Of a stretch of 20,672 nt of DNA, positions 10,401-17,587 are shown in pieces. Position numbers and translations under genes: made by a program. Origin of the DNA: Clostridia bacterium (GTDB taxonomy: Bacteria > Bacillota > Clostridia > Christensenellales > Borkfalkiaceae); contig JAFZXG010000140.1 of assembly GCA_017616925.1 (NCBI GenBank), positions 1 through 20,672 on the forward strand, written 5' to 3'. The notes beneath the pieces are model-generated. The model did no database searches and was not told the DNA's origin. It saw nothing but the letters and a program-made list of their open reading frames with translations. Positions within the stretch are counted from its first letter, which is position 1. The number at the start of each line of letters is the position of its first letter.

Positions 10401-10594
10401 TTCGTCAAGGGCATATCGCGTACGTTATCAACACTTCGGCGGTCGGCGCGGAAAGGGAACTGTCGGACGGCGTGGAGATAAGAAAGTACGCGACCGAAAG
10501 TAACGTCACGACCTTTACTTCGCTCGACACGGTAAGGGTGCTTTTAGACGTACTCGAAGAGACGACGCTGACCATTTCCACGATAGACGCTTAA
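7403..10594 (+). CDS. carB: Carbamoyl-phosphate synthase large subunit
   Basis: CarB makes carbamoyl phosphate from bicarbonate, ammonia and two ATP. The 1063 residues are full length and show the duplicated architecture. The first ATP-grasp half starts RKILIIGSGPIVIGQAAEFD, and a second copy starts KLVVLGAGPIRIGQGVEFDY near residue 553. The oligomerisation domain lies between them. A C-terminal MGS-like allosteric domain begins around residue 938 (GTVFATIADADKTE). It has a GGAG ribosome site (7393-7396). The gene normally directly upstream in Bacillota pyr operons, carA (the glutaminase subunit that supplies ammonia through a tunnel), is not here: pyrC ends only 26 bases before this start. 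The enzyme therefore needs a CarA encoded elsewhere, or uses free ammonia. Identity is very secure. Confidence 0.97.
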   Translation: MAKRTDIRKILIIGSGPIVIGQAAEFDYAGTQACLALKEEGYEVVLVNSNPATIMTDTKIADKVYMEPLTLEYVAKILRYERPDAIVPGIGGQTGLNLAMQLEKKGILKECRVKLLGTSGESIERAEDRELFKEMCESIGEPVIPSEITYDVESAVAAAKRIGYPVVLRPAFTLGGTGGGFANDETELKEIAANGFALSPVRQVLVEKSVKGYKEIEFEVMRDSADNAITICGMENVDPVGVHTGDSVVVAPIMSLNDHDLKMLQDSAIKIIRELKIEGGCNVQFALNPRSSEYFLIEVNPRVSRSSALASKASGYPIARVTAKIAVGMELKDIAVAGGTAAKEPTLDYVVAKFPRFPFDKFTQAPNVLGTQMKATGEVMGIGSNLSECLLKSVRSLEIGACHLHLKKFDGMTADNIKDYLKEFRADGIFALTEALRRGVSVGELFRITGITPLFIESIKSIVDTENVLKVAPFDLKTLKTAKSMGFSDKFIATLWKCKEDDVYAFRLKNGITPVFKMVDTLHTGKYIPYLYSTYKNQIDGKTENESRLTDKRKLVVLGAGPIRIGQGVEFDYSSVHAVQTIRRAGYESIIINNNPETVSTDYTTADKLYFEPLTKEDVMAIINYERPEGVIASLGGQTAINLAEPLSSRGVKLVGTDCAAIDRAENRELFEKLLSELDIPRPEGVAVTNIEDGIKAAARIGYPVLVRPSFVLGGRAMQIVGDERSLCHYLKTAVEIDEDKPVLVDKYIVGKEVEIDAVCDGVDVFVPGIMELVERTGIHSGDSISVYPAFSISDKVKGTILTYAKKLGLGVGIKGLYNVQFIVDRNEKVYIIEVNPRSSRTVPFLSKATGYSLADIATEVIMGRSLKEQGIFGIYPEEKKRYYVKAPVFSFNKIKGLDAYLSPEMKSTGEAIGYDDKINRALYKVLTAAGTKLKNYGTVFATIADADKTEALPLIRRFYNLGFNIEATSGTAKFLKENGIRTHVLKKISEGSMEIRDSIRQGHIAYVINTSAVGAERELSDGVEIRKYATESNVTTFTSLDTVRVLLDVLEETTLTISTIDA

Positions 10595-10616
10595 AGGATT
10601 CGCGAAGGGATACGCT

Positions 10617-11345
10617 ATGAAAAAAACGGTAATGGAGATCTTAAAGACCGAACCGCTGTGCGAAAACGTGTTTAAGTCGGTGTTCGTCGGCGACACTTCG
10701 GGAATAACTAACGCGGGGCAGTTCGTAAACGTGAGTATAAAGGGGCTGTATCTTCGCCGCCCCATATCCGTGTGCGACCTAAACGGCGACGAACTCACTC
10801 TCGTCTATAAAGTCGTGGGGAAGGGAACGGATATCCTTTCGCGCGCGGAAAGGGGAGATAAGTTCGATATGCTTACGGGACTCGGCAACGGTTACGATCT
10901 TTCCGCCGCGGGCGACAGTCCGCTGCTTATCGGCGGCGGCGTGGGCGTTCCGCCACTCTACCTGCTTGCGAAAAGGTTATCGGAAAAAGGAATAAAGATT
11001 TCCGTTGCACTCGGATTCAACAGAGATAAAGACGTGTTCTTTACCAAAGAGTTTTCGGATCTCGGCGCTACCGTTTATCTCGCGACGGCGGACGGGTCTC
11101 GGGGCGAAAAGGGTTTCGTTACGGACGTCCTTCCCAAAGATTGTTCGTACTTTTACGCATGCGGTCCGGAACCTATGCTTAAAGCGGTGTACCGCGCGAC
11201 CGATTCTCAGGGCGAATTTTCCTTCGAGGAAAGGATGGGATGCGGGTTCGGCGCGTGTATGGGATGTTCTTGTAAAACGCTGACGGGAAGTAAGCGTATC
11301 TGTAAAGACGGGCCCGTGCTTAAAAAGGGTGAAATATTATGGTAA
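10617..11345 (+). CDS. pyrK: Dihydroorotate dehydrogenase B, electron-transfer subunit
   Basis: PyrK passes electrons from the PyrD FMN to NAD+ through its FAD and a 2Fe-2S cluster. The 242 residues show the ferredoxin-reductase layout: an FAD-binding barrel with LRRPISVCD at about residues 42-50, a nucleotide-binding domain with LLIGGGVGVPPLYLLAK, and a C-terminal cluster domain. The cluster cysteines are Cys209, Cys214, Cys217 and Cys229 (C-x4-C-x2-C-x11-C) inside EERMGCGFGACMGCSC and RICKDGP; Cys219 is an extra cysteine. The ATG at 10617 has a GAAGGGA ribosome site. The stop overlaps the pyrD start by seven bases, fitting the obligate PyrK2-PyrD2 complex. Assignment is very secure. Confidence 0.95.
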   Translation: MKKTVMEILKTEPLCENVFKSVFVGDTSGITNAGQFVNVSIKGLYLRRPISVCDLNGDELTLVYKVVGKGTDILSRAERGDKFDMLTGLGNGYDLSAAGDSPLLIGGGVGVPPLYLLAKRLSEKGIKISVALGFNRDKDVFFTKEFSDLGATVYLATADGSRGEKGFVTDVLPKDCSYFYACGPEPMLKAVYRATDSQGEFSFEERMGCGFGACMGCSCKTLTGSKRICKDGPVLKKGEILW

Positions 11346-12253
11346 ATTCAGATACGAAGGTCGATTTGTGCGGAATAACTCTCGATAATCCCGTGATCGC
11401 CGCAAGCGGAACGTTCGGCTACGGTCACGAGTTCGCGGAACTGTTCGACATAAACGTGTTGGGCGCGTTTTCGTGTAAGGGTACGACGCTTAACGCGCGT
11501 TTCGGCAATCCCACGCCGAGAATAGCCGAGTGCGCGGCGGGTATGCTGAATTCGGTAGGACTTCAGAATCCGGGCGTAAATAAGGTCGTTTCCGAAGAGT
11601 TGCCCAAACTTAAAAAGGTTTACCGCAAGAAGATAATGGCGAACGTAAGCGGTTTTTCCGTCGACGAATACGTAAAAGTCAGCCGCGTGTTCGATAAGGA
11701 AGATATAGTCGGGTGGCTGGAAATAAACGTTTCCTGTCCCAACGTACACGGCGGCGGATTGTCTTTCGGTACCGATCCGACGGTGGCGGCGAAAGTGACC
11801 GCAGCGGTCAAAAAGGCGACCGTTAAGCCGGTAATAATAAAATTTTCCCCGAACGTCACCGATATAGTGCGGATAGCGAAAGCCGTCGAAGACGCGGGTG
11901 CGGACGGCATATCGCTTATTAACACGCTCGTCGGTATGCGTATAGACTTAAAAACCCGTAAACCCGTGCTTAAAAACGTTACGGGCGGGCTTTCCGGTCC
12001 CGCGATCTTTCCCGTCGCGCTCAATATGGTCTATAAGACGAGTAAAGCAGTCGGTATCCCCGTCGTCGCGATGGGCGGCGTTTCGTGCGCGGAAGACGTT
12101 ATCGAAATGATACTCGCGGGGGCTACGGCGGTGGAAGTCGGCGCGGCGAACCTTATCGATCCGTTCGCCTGCAAAAACATTATAGAAAACTTACCGTCGG
12201 TAATGGAAAAATACGGCGTGAAGTCGTTAAAAGAAATAAGGGGGCTATCTTAA
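11339..12253 (+). CDS. pyrD: Dihydroorotate dehydrogenase B (NAD+), catalytic subunit
   Basis: PyrD type 1B oxidises dihydroorotate to orotate with FMN, handing electrons to PyrK. The 304-residue TIM-barrel protein has the active-site Cys133 in INVSCPNV, the cysteine base that marks class 1 enzymes (class 2 uses serine). It also has the N-terminal NPVIAASGTFGYG, the AECAAGMLNSVGLQNPG loop and the FMN-phosphate region VVAMGGVSCAEDVIEMILAGA. Adjacent pyrK and the overlap with it indicate the heterotetrameric NAD-dependent form, soluble in the cytosol. The ATG lies within the end of pyrK and the gene shares one base with the start of pyrF. Assignment is very secure. Confidence 0.96.
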   Translation: MVNSDTKVDLCGITLDNPVIAASGTFGYGHEFAELFDINVLGAFSCKGTTLNARFGNPTPRIAECAAGMLNSVGLQNPGVNKVVSEELPKLKKVYRKKIMANVSGFSVDEYVKVSRVFDKEDIVGWLEINVSCPNVHGGGLSFGTDPTVAAKVTAAVKKATVKPVIIKFSPNVTDIVRIAKAVEDAGADGISLINTLVGMRIDLKTRKPVLKNVTGGLSGPAIFPVALNMVYKTSKAVGIPVVAMGGVSCAEDVIEMILAGATAVEVGAANLIDPFACKNIIENLPSVMEKYGVKSLKEIRGLS

Positions 12254-12966
12254 TGGCAAAAGACGTAATAATCGCCTGCGATTTCGACAGCGCGGAAAAG
12301 ACGTTCGCGTTTTTGGATCTTTTCGGGAACAGAAAGCCTTTCGTAAAGATAGGTATGGAACTGTTTTATTCGGTAGGACCAAATGTCGTCCGCGAGATAA
12401 AAAAACGCGGGCATAAGGTTTTTCTGGACCTCAAACTGCACGATATACCGAACACGGTGAAAAAGAGTATGACGGTGCTTTCCGGACTCGGCGCGGACAT
12501 AGTGAATCTTCACGCCGCGGGAACTACGGCAATGATGAAAGCCGCACTCGAAGGGCTTACCCGAAAAGACGGTACGCGCCCCCTTCTTATCGCGGTCACT
12601 CAACTGACTTCGACGGACGAAGAGAGTCTTAAAAACGAACTTCTGATAGATAAGCCCATGGCGGAAGTGGTCGAACGCTACGCCTTAAACGCGTTAAGCG
12701 CGGGGCTTGACGGCGTGGTGTGTTCGCCGCTGGAAGCGGAAAAGGTGCATAGAGCGTGTGGGAAAAACTTTCTGACCGTAACGCCGGGCGTCAGGTTCGC
12801 GTACGGCGATAAGGGCGATCAGAAACGGGTGACGACCCCCGAAGACGCAAAAAAAGCGGGTTCGGACTATATCGTCGTGGGAAGACCTATAACCGCGGCG
12901 GAAGATCCCGTCGCCGCGTACGAAAGGTGCGTAAGGGAATTTATGGGAAACGTAAAGGAGAAATAA
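12253..12966 (+). CDS. pyrF: Orotidine 5'-phosphate decarboxylase
   Basis: PyrF decarboxylates OMP to UMP, the last step of the pathway. The 237-residue barrel starts MAKDVIIACDFDSAE and carries the catalytic DxKxxD motif as Asp59, Lys61 and Asp64 (DLKLHDIPNTV). Later motifs are VVCSPLEAEKV, VTPGVR and IVVGRPITAAEDPVAAY, where Arg contacts the substrate phosphate. The start is set at the ATG at 12253, which shares its A with the pyrD stop. It has an AAGGGGG ribosome site at 12238-12244 and gives the family N-terminus. The frame stays open further upstream into pyrD, but that extension has no homology to the family and no ribosome site. Assignment is very secure. Confidence 0.96.
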   Translation: MAKDVIIACDFDSAEKTFAFLDLFGNRKPFVKIGMELFYSVGPNVVREIKKRGHKVFLDLKLHDIPNTVKKSMTVLSGLGADIVNLHAAGTTAMMKAALEGLTRKDGTRPLLIAVTQLTSTDEESLKNELLIDKPMAEVVERYALNALSAGLDGVVCSPLEAEKVHRACGKNFLTVTPGVRFAYGDKGDQKRVTTPEDAKKAGSDYIVVGRPITAAEDPVAAYERCVREFMGNVKEK

Positions 12967-12967
12967 A

Positions 12968-13612
12968 ATGGATATATCGAAAAAAGTCGCCGAGACCTTA
13001 CTTTCGGTGAAAGCGGTGTTCTTCCGTCCGGAAGAACCGTTCGTCTGGGCAAGCGGGATAAAAAGTCCCGTGTATTGCGATAACCGTCTGACGCTTACTT
13101 CGCCGTCCGCGCGTCTCGTGATAGAAAACGGATTAGCGGACGTTATCCGCAGGGAATATCCGCAAGCGGAAGTTCTTATGGGCACTTCGACGGCGGGTAT
13201 CGCGCACGCTGCGATCACCGCGCATATTCTCGGTCTGCCCATGGGCTACGTTCGGGCGGGCGCGAAGGATCACGGCAGGCAGAACCGCATAGAAGGAAAA
13301 CTCGAAAAAGGGCAGAAAGTCGTCGTGATAGAAGACCTTATATCGACGGGCGGCAGCGTTATCGACACGGTAGACGCTTTGCGCGACGCGGGCGCGGAAG
13401 TTTTAGGCGTCGCGAGTATATTTACTTACGGTATGAAAAAGGGGCTGGCACGGCTTAAAGAGTCGAACGTAAAAAACGTTTCGCTTACGAATTTCGACGC
13501 GGTGGCGGAAGTCGCCGCCGAGAAAGGATACATAGATCCCGACGACGTTAAAAGACTTATCGCGTTCAGGAACGATCCTTCGGACGAAAGTTGGATAAAA
13601 AAGGGAGAATAA
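12968..13612 (+). CDS. pyrE: Orotate phosphoribosyltransferase
   Basis: PyrE joins orotate to PRPP to make OMP. The 214-residue protein has the type I phosphoribosyltransferase PRPP loop IEDLISTGGS (acidic pair Glu122-Asp123), the N-terminal FVWASGIKSPVYCDNR motif that binds orotate, and the flexible catalytic loop RAGAKDHGRQNRIEG. It starts one base after the pyrF stop and has a strong AAAGGAG ribosome site (12954-12960) inside the end of pyrF. pyrF-pyrE order is standard for Bacillota; the two proteins act consecutively in reverse order (PyrE then PyrF). Assignment is very secure. Confidence 0.96.
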   Translation: MDISKKVAETLLSVKAVFFRPEEPFVWASGIKSPVYCDNRLTLTSPSARLVIENGLADVIRREYPQAEVLMGTSTAGIAHAAITAHILGLPMGYVRAGAKDHGRQNRIEGKLEKGQKVVVIEDLISTGGSVIDTVDALRDAGAEVLGVASIFTYGMKKGLARLKESNVKNVSLTNFDAVAEVAAEKGYIDPDDVKRLIAFRNDPSDESWIKKGE

Positions 13613-13613
13613 A

Positions 13614-14744
13614 ATGAGAAGTCTTATCGATATAACCGATCTGACGCGGGACGAGATCGACGAGATGATGGCCGTCGCCGCCGATATCATAAACCGTCCC
13701 GAAGAATATTCGGATAAGTGCAAGGGCAAGAAGATAGCGACGCTGTTTTTCGAACCATCCACCAGAACCCGACTTTCTTTCGAGGCGGCGATGTACGAAT
13801 TAGGCGGCAACGTGCTGTCGGTAGCAAGCGAGTCGTTATCGTCGGTAGCGAAAGGGGAAAGCGTTTCGGACACCGTGCGGGTGATATCGTCCTACGCCGA
13901 TATAATCGCGATGCGTTCGGCGAAAGAAGGGGCGGCGTTCGTCGCGGCGGACAGCGCGAGAGTCCCCGTGATAAACGCGGGCGACGGCGGGCATTGTCAT
14001 CCCACGCAGACGCTTGCCGACCTTTTTACGATATATCGCGAAAAGGGAACTTTCGACGGACTTACCGTGGGCTTTTGCGGGGATCTTAAGTACGGAAGAA
14101 CGGTGCACTCTCTTATCGCCGCCCTGTCGAGATATAAAAACGTAAAGATAACGCTTATATCCCCCGCGGAATTGAAACTTCCGGATTACGTAAAGACGGG
14201 CGTTATAAAAAAAGCGGGTATGGTTTATACGGAAACGGACGATTTCGAAAAATCCCTGCCCGAACTCGATATCATTTACATGACGAGAATACAGAGAGAG
14301 CGTTTTGAAGACAGAGCCGAGTACGAAAGGCTTAAAGATTCGTACATACTTACGGCGGAAAAAATGAGATCCGCAAAAAAAGACGCCTGTGTCCTTCATC
14401 CGTTGCCGCGCGTAAACGAAATAAGCGTTAAAGTGGACGCAGACCCTCGCGCCTGCTATTTTAAGCAGGTTGAAAACGGCAAATATATGCGTATGGCTCT
14501 GATCCTTAAACTACTTGAAGAGAGCAAGGATCCCGTTAAAGAAGATCTGCTTAAAGGACAAGAAATAGTCGTCGGGAAAACGGGCTGCGGGAATCCGCGG
14601 TGCATTTCCCAAACCGAACGGGAACTTGAAAAACTTTTTAAGGCGGTCGACGAAGGATCGAAAGTTTACCGTTGCGTGTACTGCGAAAAAAGGGCGGAAA
14701 CGCCGCAGGTTTTTCGCCATTACGAAATTAAACCGAAAAAATAA
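13614..14744 (+). CDS. pyrB: Aspartate carbamoyltransferase fused to a PyrI-type zinc domain
   Basis: The first 300 or so residues are an aspartate transcarbamoylase catalytic chain, joining carbamoyl phosphate and aspartate. Visible are the carbamoyl-phosphate loop FEPSTRTRLSFE (STRTR at 49-53), the SSVAKGES loop, HPTQTLADLFTI, GDLKYGRTVHSL and LHPLPRVNEI. The chain is 376 residues instead of about 305-310. The extra part (about 303-376) has Cys325, Cys330, Cys354 and Cys357, a C-x4-C-x23-C-x2-C pattern. This equals the zinc-site spacing of E. coli PyrI (109, 114, 138, 141) and includes the shared CIS and YCEK neighbours. In E. coli that domain docks the regulatory chain onto the catalytic chain. 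Here no nucleotide-binding regulatory domain accompanies it. The ribosome site is GGGAG at 13603-13607. It is the last gene of the operon, whereas pyrB is near the front in Bacillus. Confidence 0.95.
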   Translation: MRSLIDITDLTRDEIDEMMAVAADIINRPEEYSDKCKGKKIATLFFEPSTRTRLSFEAAMYELGGNVLSVASESLSSVAKGESVSDTVRVISSYADIIAMRSAKEGAAFVAADSARVPVINAGDGGHCHPTQTLADLFTIYREKGTFDGLTVGFCGDLKYGRTVHSLIAALSRYKNVKITLISPAELKLPDYVKTGVIKKAGMVYTETDDFEKSLPELDIIYMTRIQRERFEDRAEYERLKDSYILTAEKMRSAKKDACVLHPLPRVNEISVKVDADPRACYFKQVENGKYMRMALILKLLEESKDPVKEDLLKGQEIVVGKTGCGNPRCISQTERELEKLFKAVDEGSKVYRCVYCEKRAETPQVFRHYEIKPKK

Positions 14745-14755
14745 GCGATAACCTA

Positions 14756-14783
14756 TGGACTTTACATATTTTTGTTGTATAAT
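14756..14783 (+). promoter_or_regulatory. Candidate promoter for fucI
   Basis: A consensus -10 hexamer TATAAT lies at 14778-14783, 33 bases before the fucI start. The best -35 is TGGACT (14756-14761, four of six matches) at a 16-base spacing. The 72-base gap after pyrB is AT-rich compared with the surrounding genes and holds no hairpin terminator. The gene may therefore be read both from this promoter and from pyr-operon read-through. Confidence 0.5.
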
Positions 14784-14816
14784 TAAAGAGTCGAAAAAAT
14801 AAAAAGGAGATAGACA

Positions 14817-16619
14817 ATGGCAAAATCGAGACTTATAGGGGATTATCCCGTAATAGGAATAAGACCTACGATAGACGGCAGAAGGGGCAAAGCGAGAATA
14901 AGGGAGAGTCTGGAAGACCAAACCATGAACATGGCGAAAGCCGCCAAGAAACTCATAGAAGAGAACGTTTTCTATTCTAACGGCGAGAAAGCGAAAGTAA
15001 TAATCGCGGACACGACGATAGGCAGAGTCGCGGAAGCGGCGGCCTGTGCGGACAAGTTCAAAAAAGCGGGCGTCGATATAACCTTAACGGTAACACCCTG
15101 CTGGTGTTACGGCGCGGAAACAATGGATATGGATCCTATGACCATAAAAGCGGTGTGGGGCTTTAACGGAACGGAACGTCCCGGCGCAGTTTATCTTGCG
15201 GCGGTACTTGCGACGCATAACCAGAAGGGACTTCCCGCGTTCGGGATATACGGACACGAAGTTCAGGACGCGGACGACACGGAGATACCCGAAGACGTAA
15301 AAGAAAAGATACTGAGATTCAGCCGTGCGGCAGTGGCGGTGGCGACCATGCGCGGTAAATCCTACCTGCAGATAGGATCGGTGACCATGGGTATAGGCGG
15401 TTCTATCATAAGTCCCGAATTTTTCGAAGAATATCTCGGTATGAGAGTGGAAAGCGTAGACGAAGTGGAAATAATCCGCCGTATGACCGAAGGCATTTAT
15501 TCGAAAGCGGAATATCATAAGGCGCTTGCCTGGATAAAAGAAAAATGTAAACCCGATTTCGATAAGAACCCGAAGGAAGTGCAGAGAACGGACAAGCAGA
15601 AGGAAAAGGACTGGGAATTCACGGCGAAGATGGCGTGTATAATAAAGGATCTTTTCAACGGGAATAAAAACTTACCGAAAGGGAACGAAGAAGAGAAAGT
15701 CGGGCATAACGCGATAGTCGGCGGATTCCAAGGGCAGAGACAGTGGACGGACTTTTACCCCAACTGCGACTTCCCCGAAAGCATCCTGAATTCGTCTTTC
15801 GACTGGGAAGGCGCGAGAGAACCTTATATACTCGGCACGGAAAACGACACCTTAAACGCGACGGGTATGCTGTTTATGAAGTTATTGACGGGCAGAGCGC
15901 AGATGTTCGCGGACGTAAGGACGTACTGGTCTGGCGACGCGGTAAAGAGAGTGACGGGCTACGAGATAGAAGGTAAAGCGAAAGCGGCGGACGGGTTTAT
16001 ACACCTAATAAATTCGGGTGCTTGCTGCGTGGACGCCTGCGGAGAAGTAAAAGACGATAAGGGTAATCCCACGATGAAGAAATGGTGGGAAGTGACCGAT
16101 AAAGATATAGACGTTATGATGAACGCGACGACGTGGCCTTACGCGGACCTTGGATATTTCCGCGGCGGCGGGTATTCGTCGAGATTCGTAACGCGTGCCG
16201 AAATGCCGGCGACTATGATAAGGCTCAACCTTATTAAAGGGTTAGGACCTGTCTTACAGATAGCGGAAGGGTGGACGATAAAACTACCCGACGAAGTTAC
16301 GGATAAACTCTGGAAGAGAACGGATTATACCTGGCCTTGCACTTGGTTTACGCCGAGAATAACGGGTAAGGGCGCGTTCAAGTCCGCTTACGACGTAATG
16401 AATAACTGGGGTGCAAATCACGGGGCAATCTCTTACGGGCATATAGGTGCGGATTTGATAACTATGTGTTCGATGCTTCGTATCCCCGTATGCTTACACA
16501 ACGTGGACGAAGACAAGATATACAGACCAACGGCGTGGAACGCGTTCGGTATGGATAAGGAAGGGCAGGACTACCGCGCTTGCGCGGCTTACGGCCCGAT
16601 GTATAGAAATATCAAGTGA
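14817..16619 (+). CDS. fucI: L-fucose isomerase
   Basis: FucI is a Mn-dependent ketol isomerase that converts L-fucose to L-fuculose, and D-arabinose to D-ribulose as a side activity. The 600 residues follow E. coli FucI (591) closely from end to end: [74 protein letters not shown]. The metal ligands correspond to Glu342 (TENDTLN), Asp366 (FADVRTYW) and His535 (NWGANHG), matching E. coli Glu337, Asp361 and His528. A strong ribosome site AAGGAGA (14804-14810) precedes the ATG. A terminator follows, so this is a single-gene unit. No fuculokinase, aldolase, permease or regulator is adjacent, so the rest of the pathway, if present, is elsewhere. Assignment is very secure; the physiological sugar (fucose or D-arabinose) is not. 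Confidence 0.95.
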   Translation: MAKSRLIGDYPVIGIRPTIDGRRGKARIRESLEDQTMNMAKAAKKLIEENVFYSNGEKAKVIIADTTIGRVAEAAACADKFKKAGVDITLTVTPCWCYGAETMDMDPMTIKAVWGFNGTERPGAVYLAAVLATHNQKGLPAFGIYGHEVQDADDTEIPEDVKEKILRFSRAAVAVATMRGKSYLQIGSVTMGIGGSIISPEFFEEYLGMRVESVDEVEIIRRMTEGIYSKAEYHKALAWIKEKCKPDFDKNPKEVQRTDKQKEKDWEFTAKMACIIKDLFNGNKNLPKGNEEEKVGHNAIVGGFQGQRQWTDFYPNCDFPESILNSSFDWEGAREPYILGTENDTLNATGMLFMKLLTGRAQMFADVRTYWSGDAVKRVTGYEIEGKAKAADGFIHLINSGACCVDACGEVKDDKGNPTMKKWWEVTDKDIDVMMNATTWPYADLGYFRGGGYSSRFVTRAEMPATMIRLNLIKGLGPVLQIAEGWTIKLPDEVTDKLWKRTDYTWPCTWFTPRITGKGAFKSAYDVMNNWGANHGAISYGHIGADLITMCSMLRIPVCLHNVDEDKIYRPTAWNAFGMDKEGQDYRACAAYGPMYRNIK

Positions 16620-16636
16620 AAAGATAAAAAATGAAA

Positions 16637-16668
16637 AGCGTGTGGTAGAAAGCAACCGCACGCTTTTT
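16637..16668 (+). terminator. Intrinsic terminator after fucI
   Basis: AGCGTGTGGT (16637-16646) pairs with ACCGCACGCT (16655-16664) across an eight-base loop, a ten-base-pair stem with one G-U pair. The stem ends in a run of five T (16664-16668). It lies 18 bases after the fucI stop and separates that gene from the spoIVFA-like gene. Confidence 0.9.
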
Positions 16669-16783
16669 CGTTTAAACGAAACGAAGAGACGATTCAAAGT
16701 TGAACGACGAAAAAAAGTCGGAAAAAATTTTCGGACAAGATGAATATTACGATCTAAAGCGGCATATATATTTCTACGGACAA

Positions 16784-16792
16784 AGGGAGGAG
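16784..16792 (+). promoter_or_regulatory. Ribosome-binding site that fixes the spoIVFA-like start
   Basis: The purine run AGGGAGGAG is the strongest Shine-Dalgarno match in this region and sits six bases before the ATG at 16799. It favours that ATG over an in-frame TTG 33 codons upstream (16700), which lacks such a site. Confidence 0.75.
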
Positions 16793-16798
16793 AGAAAA

Positions 16799-17587
16799 AT
16801 GGACGAAAAAAAAGAGTATGAAGAAATGATCGATATGCCCGAAAGCACTTGCAGCGTAAAGGTGAAAAAAGCGAAGAAACCGCTTTTTGCGAAAAAGACG
16901 CGCAAGCGTCGCGCCGGTTCGGAGGCGGTGAAGAACGAAGTTATCGACATGGTAAACGCCGCGGCGGAGAAAACCGAAGAGTCGGATATAAAGGCGGAAA
17001 CCGCCGAAGCGCAGACATTACGGGAGACGCAGACCACCGCCGAGATAAAGCAAAAGGCAAAATCGCCGAAGAAAAAATTCAAATTCGCGATATCGGGCGT
17101 CGGTATAGGCGTATTTGCTATAGTGGCTTTGACTCTCGCTATAATTATGACGAACGCCGTGTTCCCGAACAGCGCGATAAACGTCTTTTTCCGTTCGGTA
17201 TTTGGAACGGAACAAAAGACCGTCGCGGATACGCGGGTGTTTTCCGATTTCGACGTATCCCTGCCTTACGGCGAAGTGTCGCTCGATAACGGCGTTATAA
17301 CCTTAAACGAGAAAGGCAGCCTTTATTCTACGGCTGACGGTGCGGTCGAAACGCTCTCTAAAGGCGAAGACGGTAAGTTCACTATGCTTATCCGCCACAG
17401 CGACAACTTCTTTACCGCGATAACGGGTATGGATTACGCTTACTTCGGGATAGGCGATCAGGTGCGTCGTACCGTTCCCGTGGGTTACGCGAACGGCACG
17501 GGTGCGACGGTCTGCTTTTTAGACGGCGACAATTCGGTCATAGCGAGTTATACCGTAAGCGACGACGTCGTTTTATGGGCGGCGTAA
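16799..17587 (+). CDS. SpoIVFA-like membrane protein with degenerate LytM/M23 domain
   Basis: From the ATG at 16799 the protein has 262 residues. Residues 1-95 are charged, rich in Lys and Glu, and probably cytosolic and disordered. Residues 96-119 form one hydrophobic membrane segment. After a linker, residues 172-262 follow the strand pattern of an M23/LytM peptidase (LYSTADGAVETL, GKFTMLIRHSDNFFTAITG, GIGDQVRRTVPVGY). The zinc ligands of active M23 enzymes are not apparent: there is no HxxxD pair, and the usual HxH position reads TVCF. This layout and length match B. subtilis SpoIVFA (264 residues), which holds the SpoIVFB protease inactive in the outer forespore membrane until signalled. 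The 13-base overlap with an M50 protease gene strongly supports that role. Sequence similarity is weak by eye, so the call rests on architecture and context. Confidence 0.65.
   Translation: MDEKKEYEEMIDMPESTCSVKVKKAKKPLFAKKTRKRRAGSEAVKNEVIDMVNAAAEKTEESDIKAETAEAQTLRETQTTAEIKQKAKSPKKKFKFAISGVGIGVFAIVALTLAIIMTNAVFPNSAINVFFRSVFGTEQKTVADTRVFSDFDVSLPYGEVSLDNGVITLNEKGSLYSTADGAVETLSKGEDGKFTMLIRHSDNFFTAITGMDYAYFGIGDQVRRTVPVGYANGTGATVCFLDGDNSVIASYTVSDDVVLWAA

Noticed and set aside
12694..13242. Minus-strand open frame of 182 codons over the pyrF-pyrE junction
   Set aside because: It spans two secure + strand genes, and its composition is that of complementary coding DNA.
13836..14399. Minus-strand open frame of 187 codons inside pyrB
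   Set aside because: It lies wholly within a confidently assigned gene, is rich in Arg and aromatic residues as expected of an antisense shadow, and has no recognisable motif.
16700..16798. TTG start that would lengthen the SpoIVFA-like protein by 33 residues
   Set aside because: The upstream part has no strong ribosome site, while AGGGAGGAG precedes the ATG at 16799; the shorter form also matches the SpoIVFA length.
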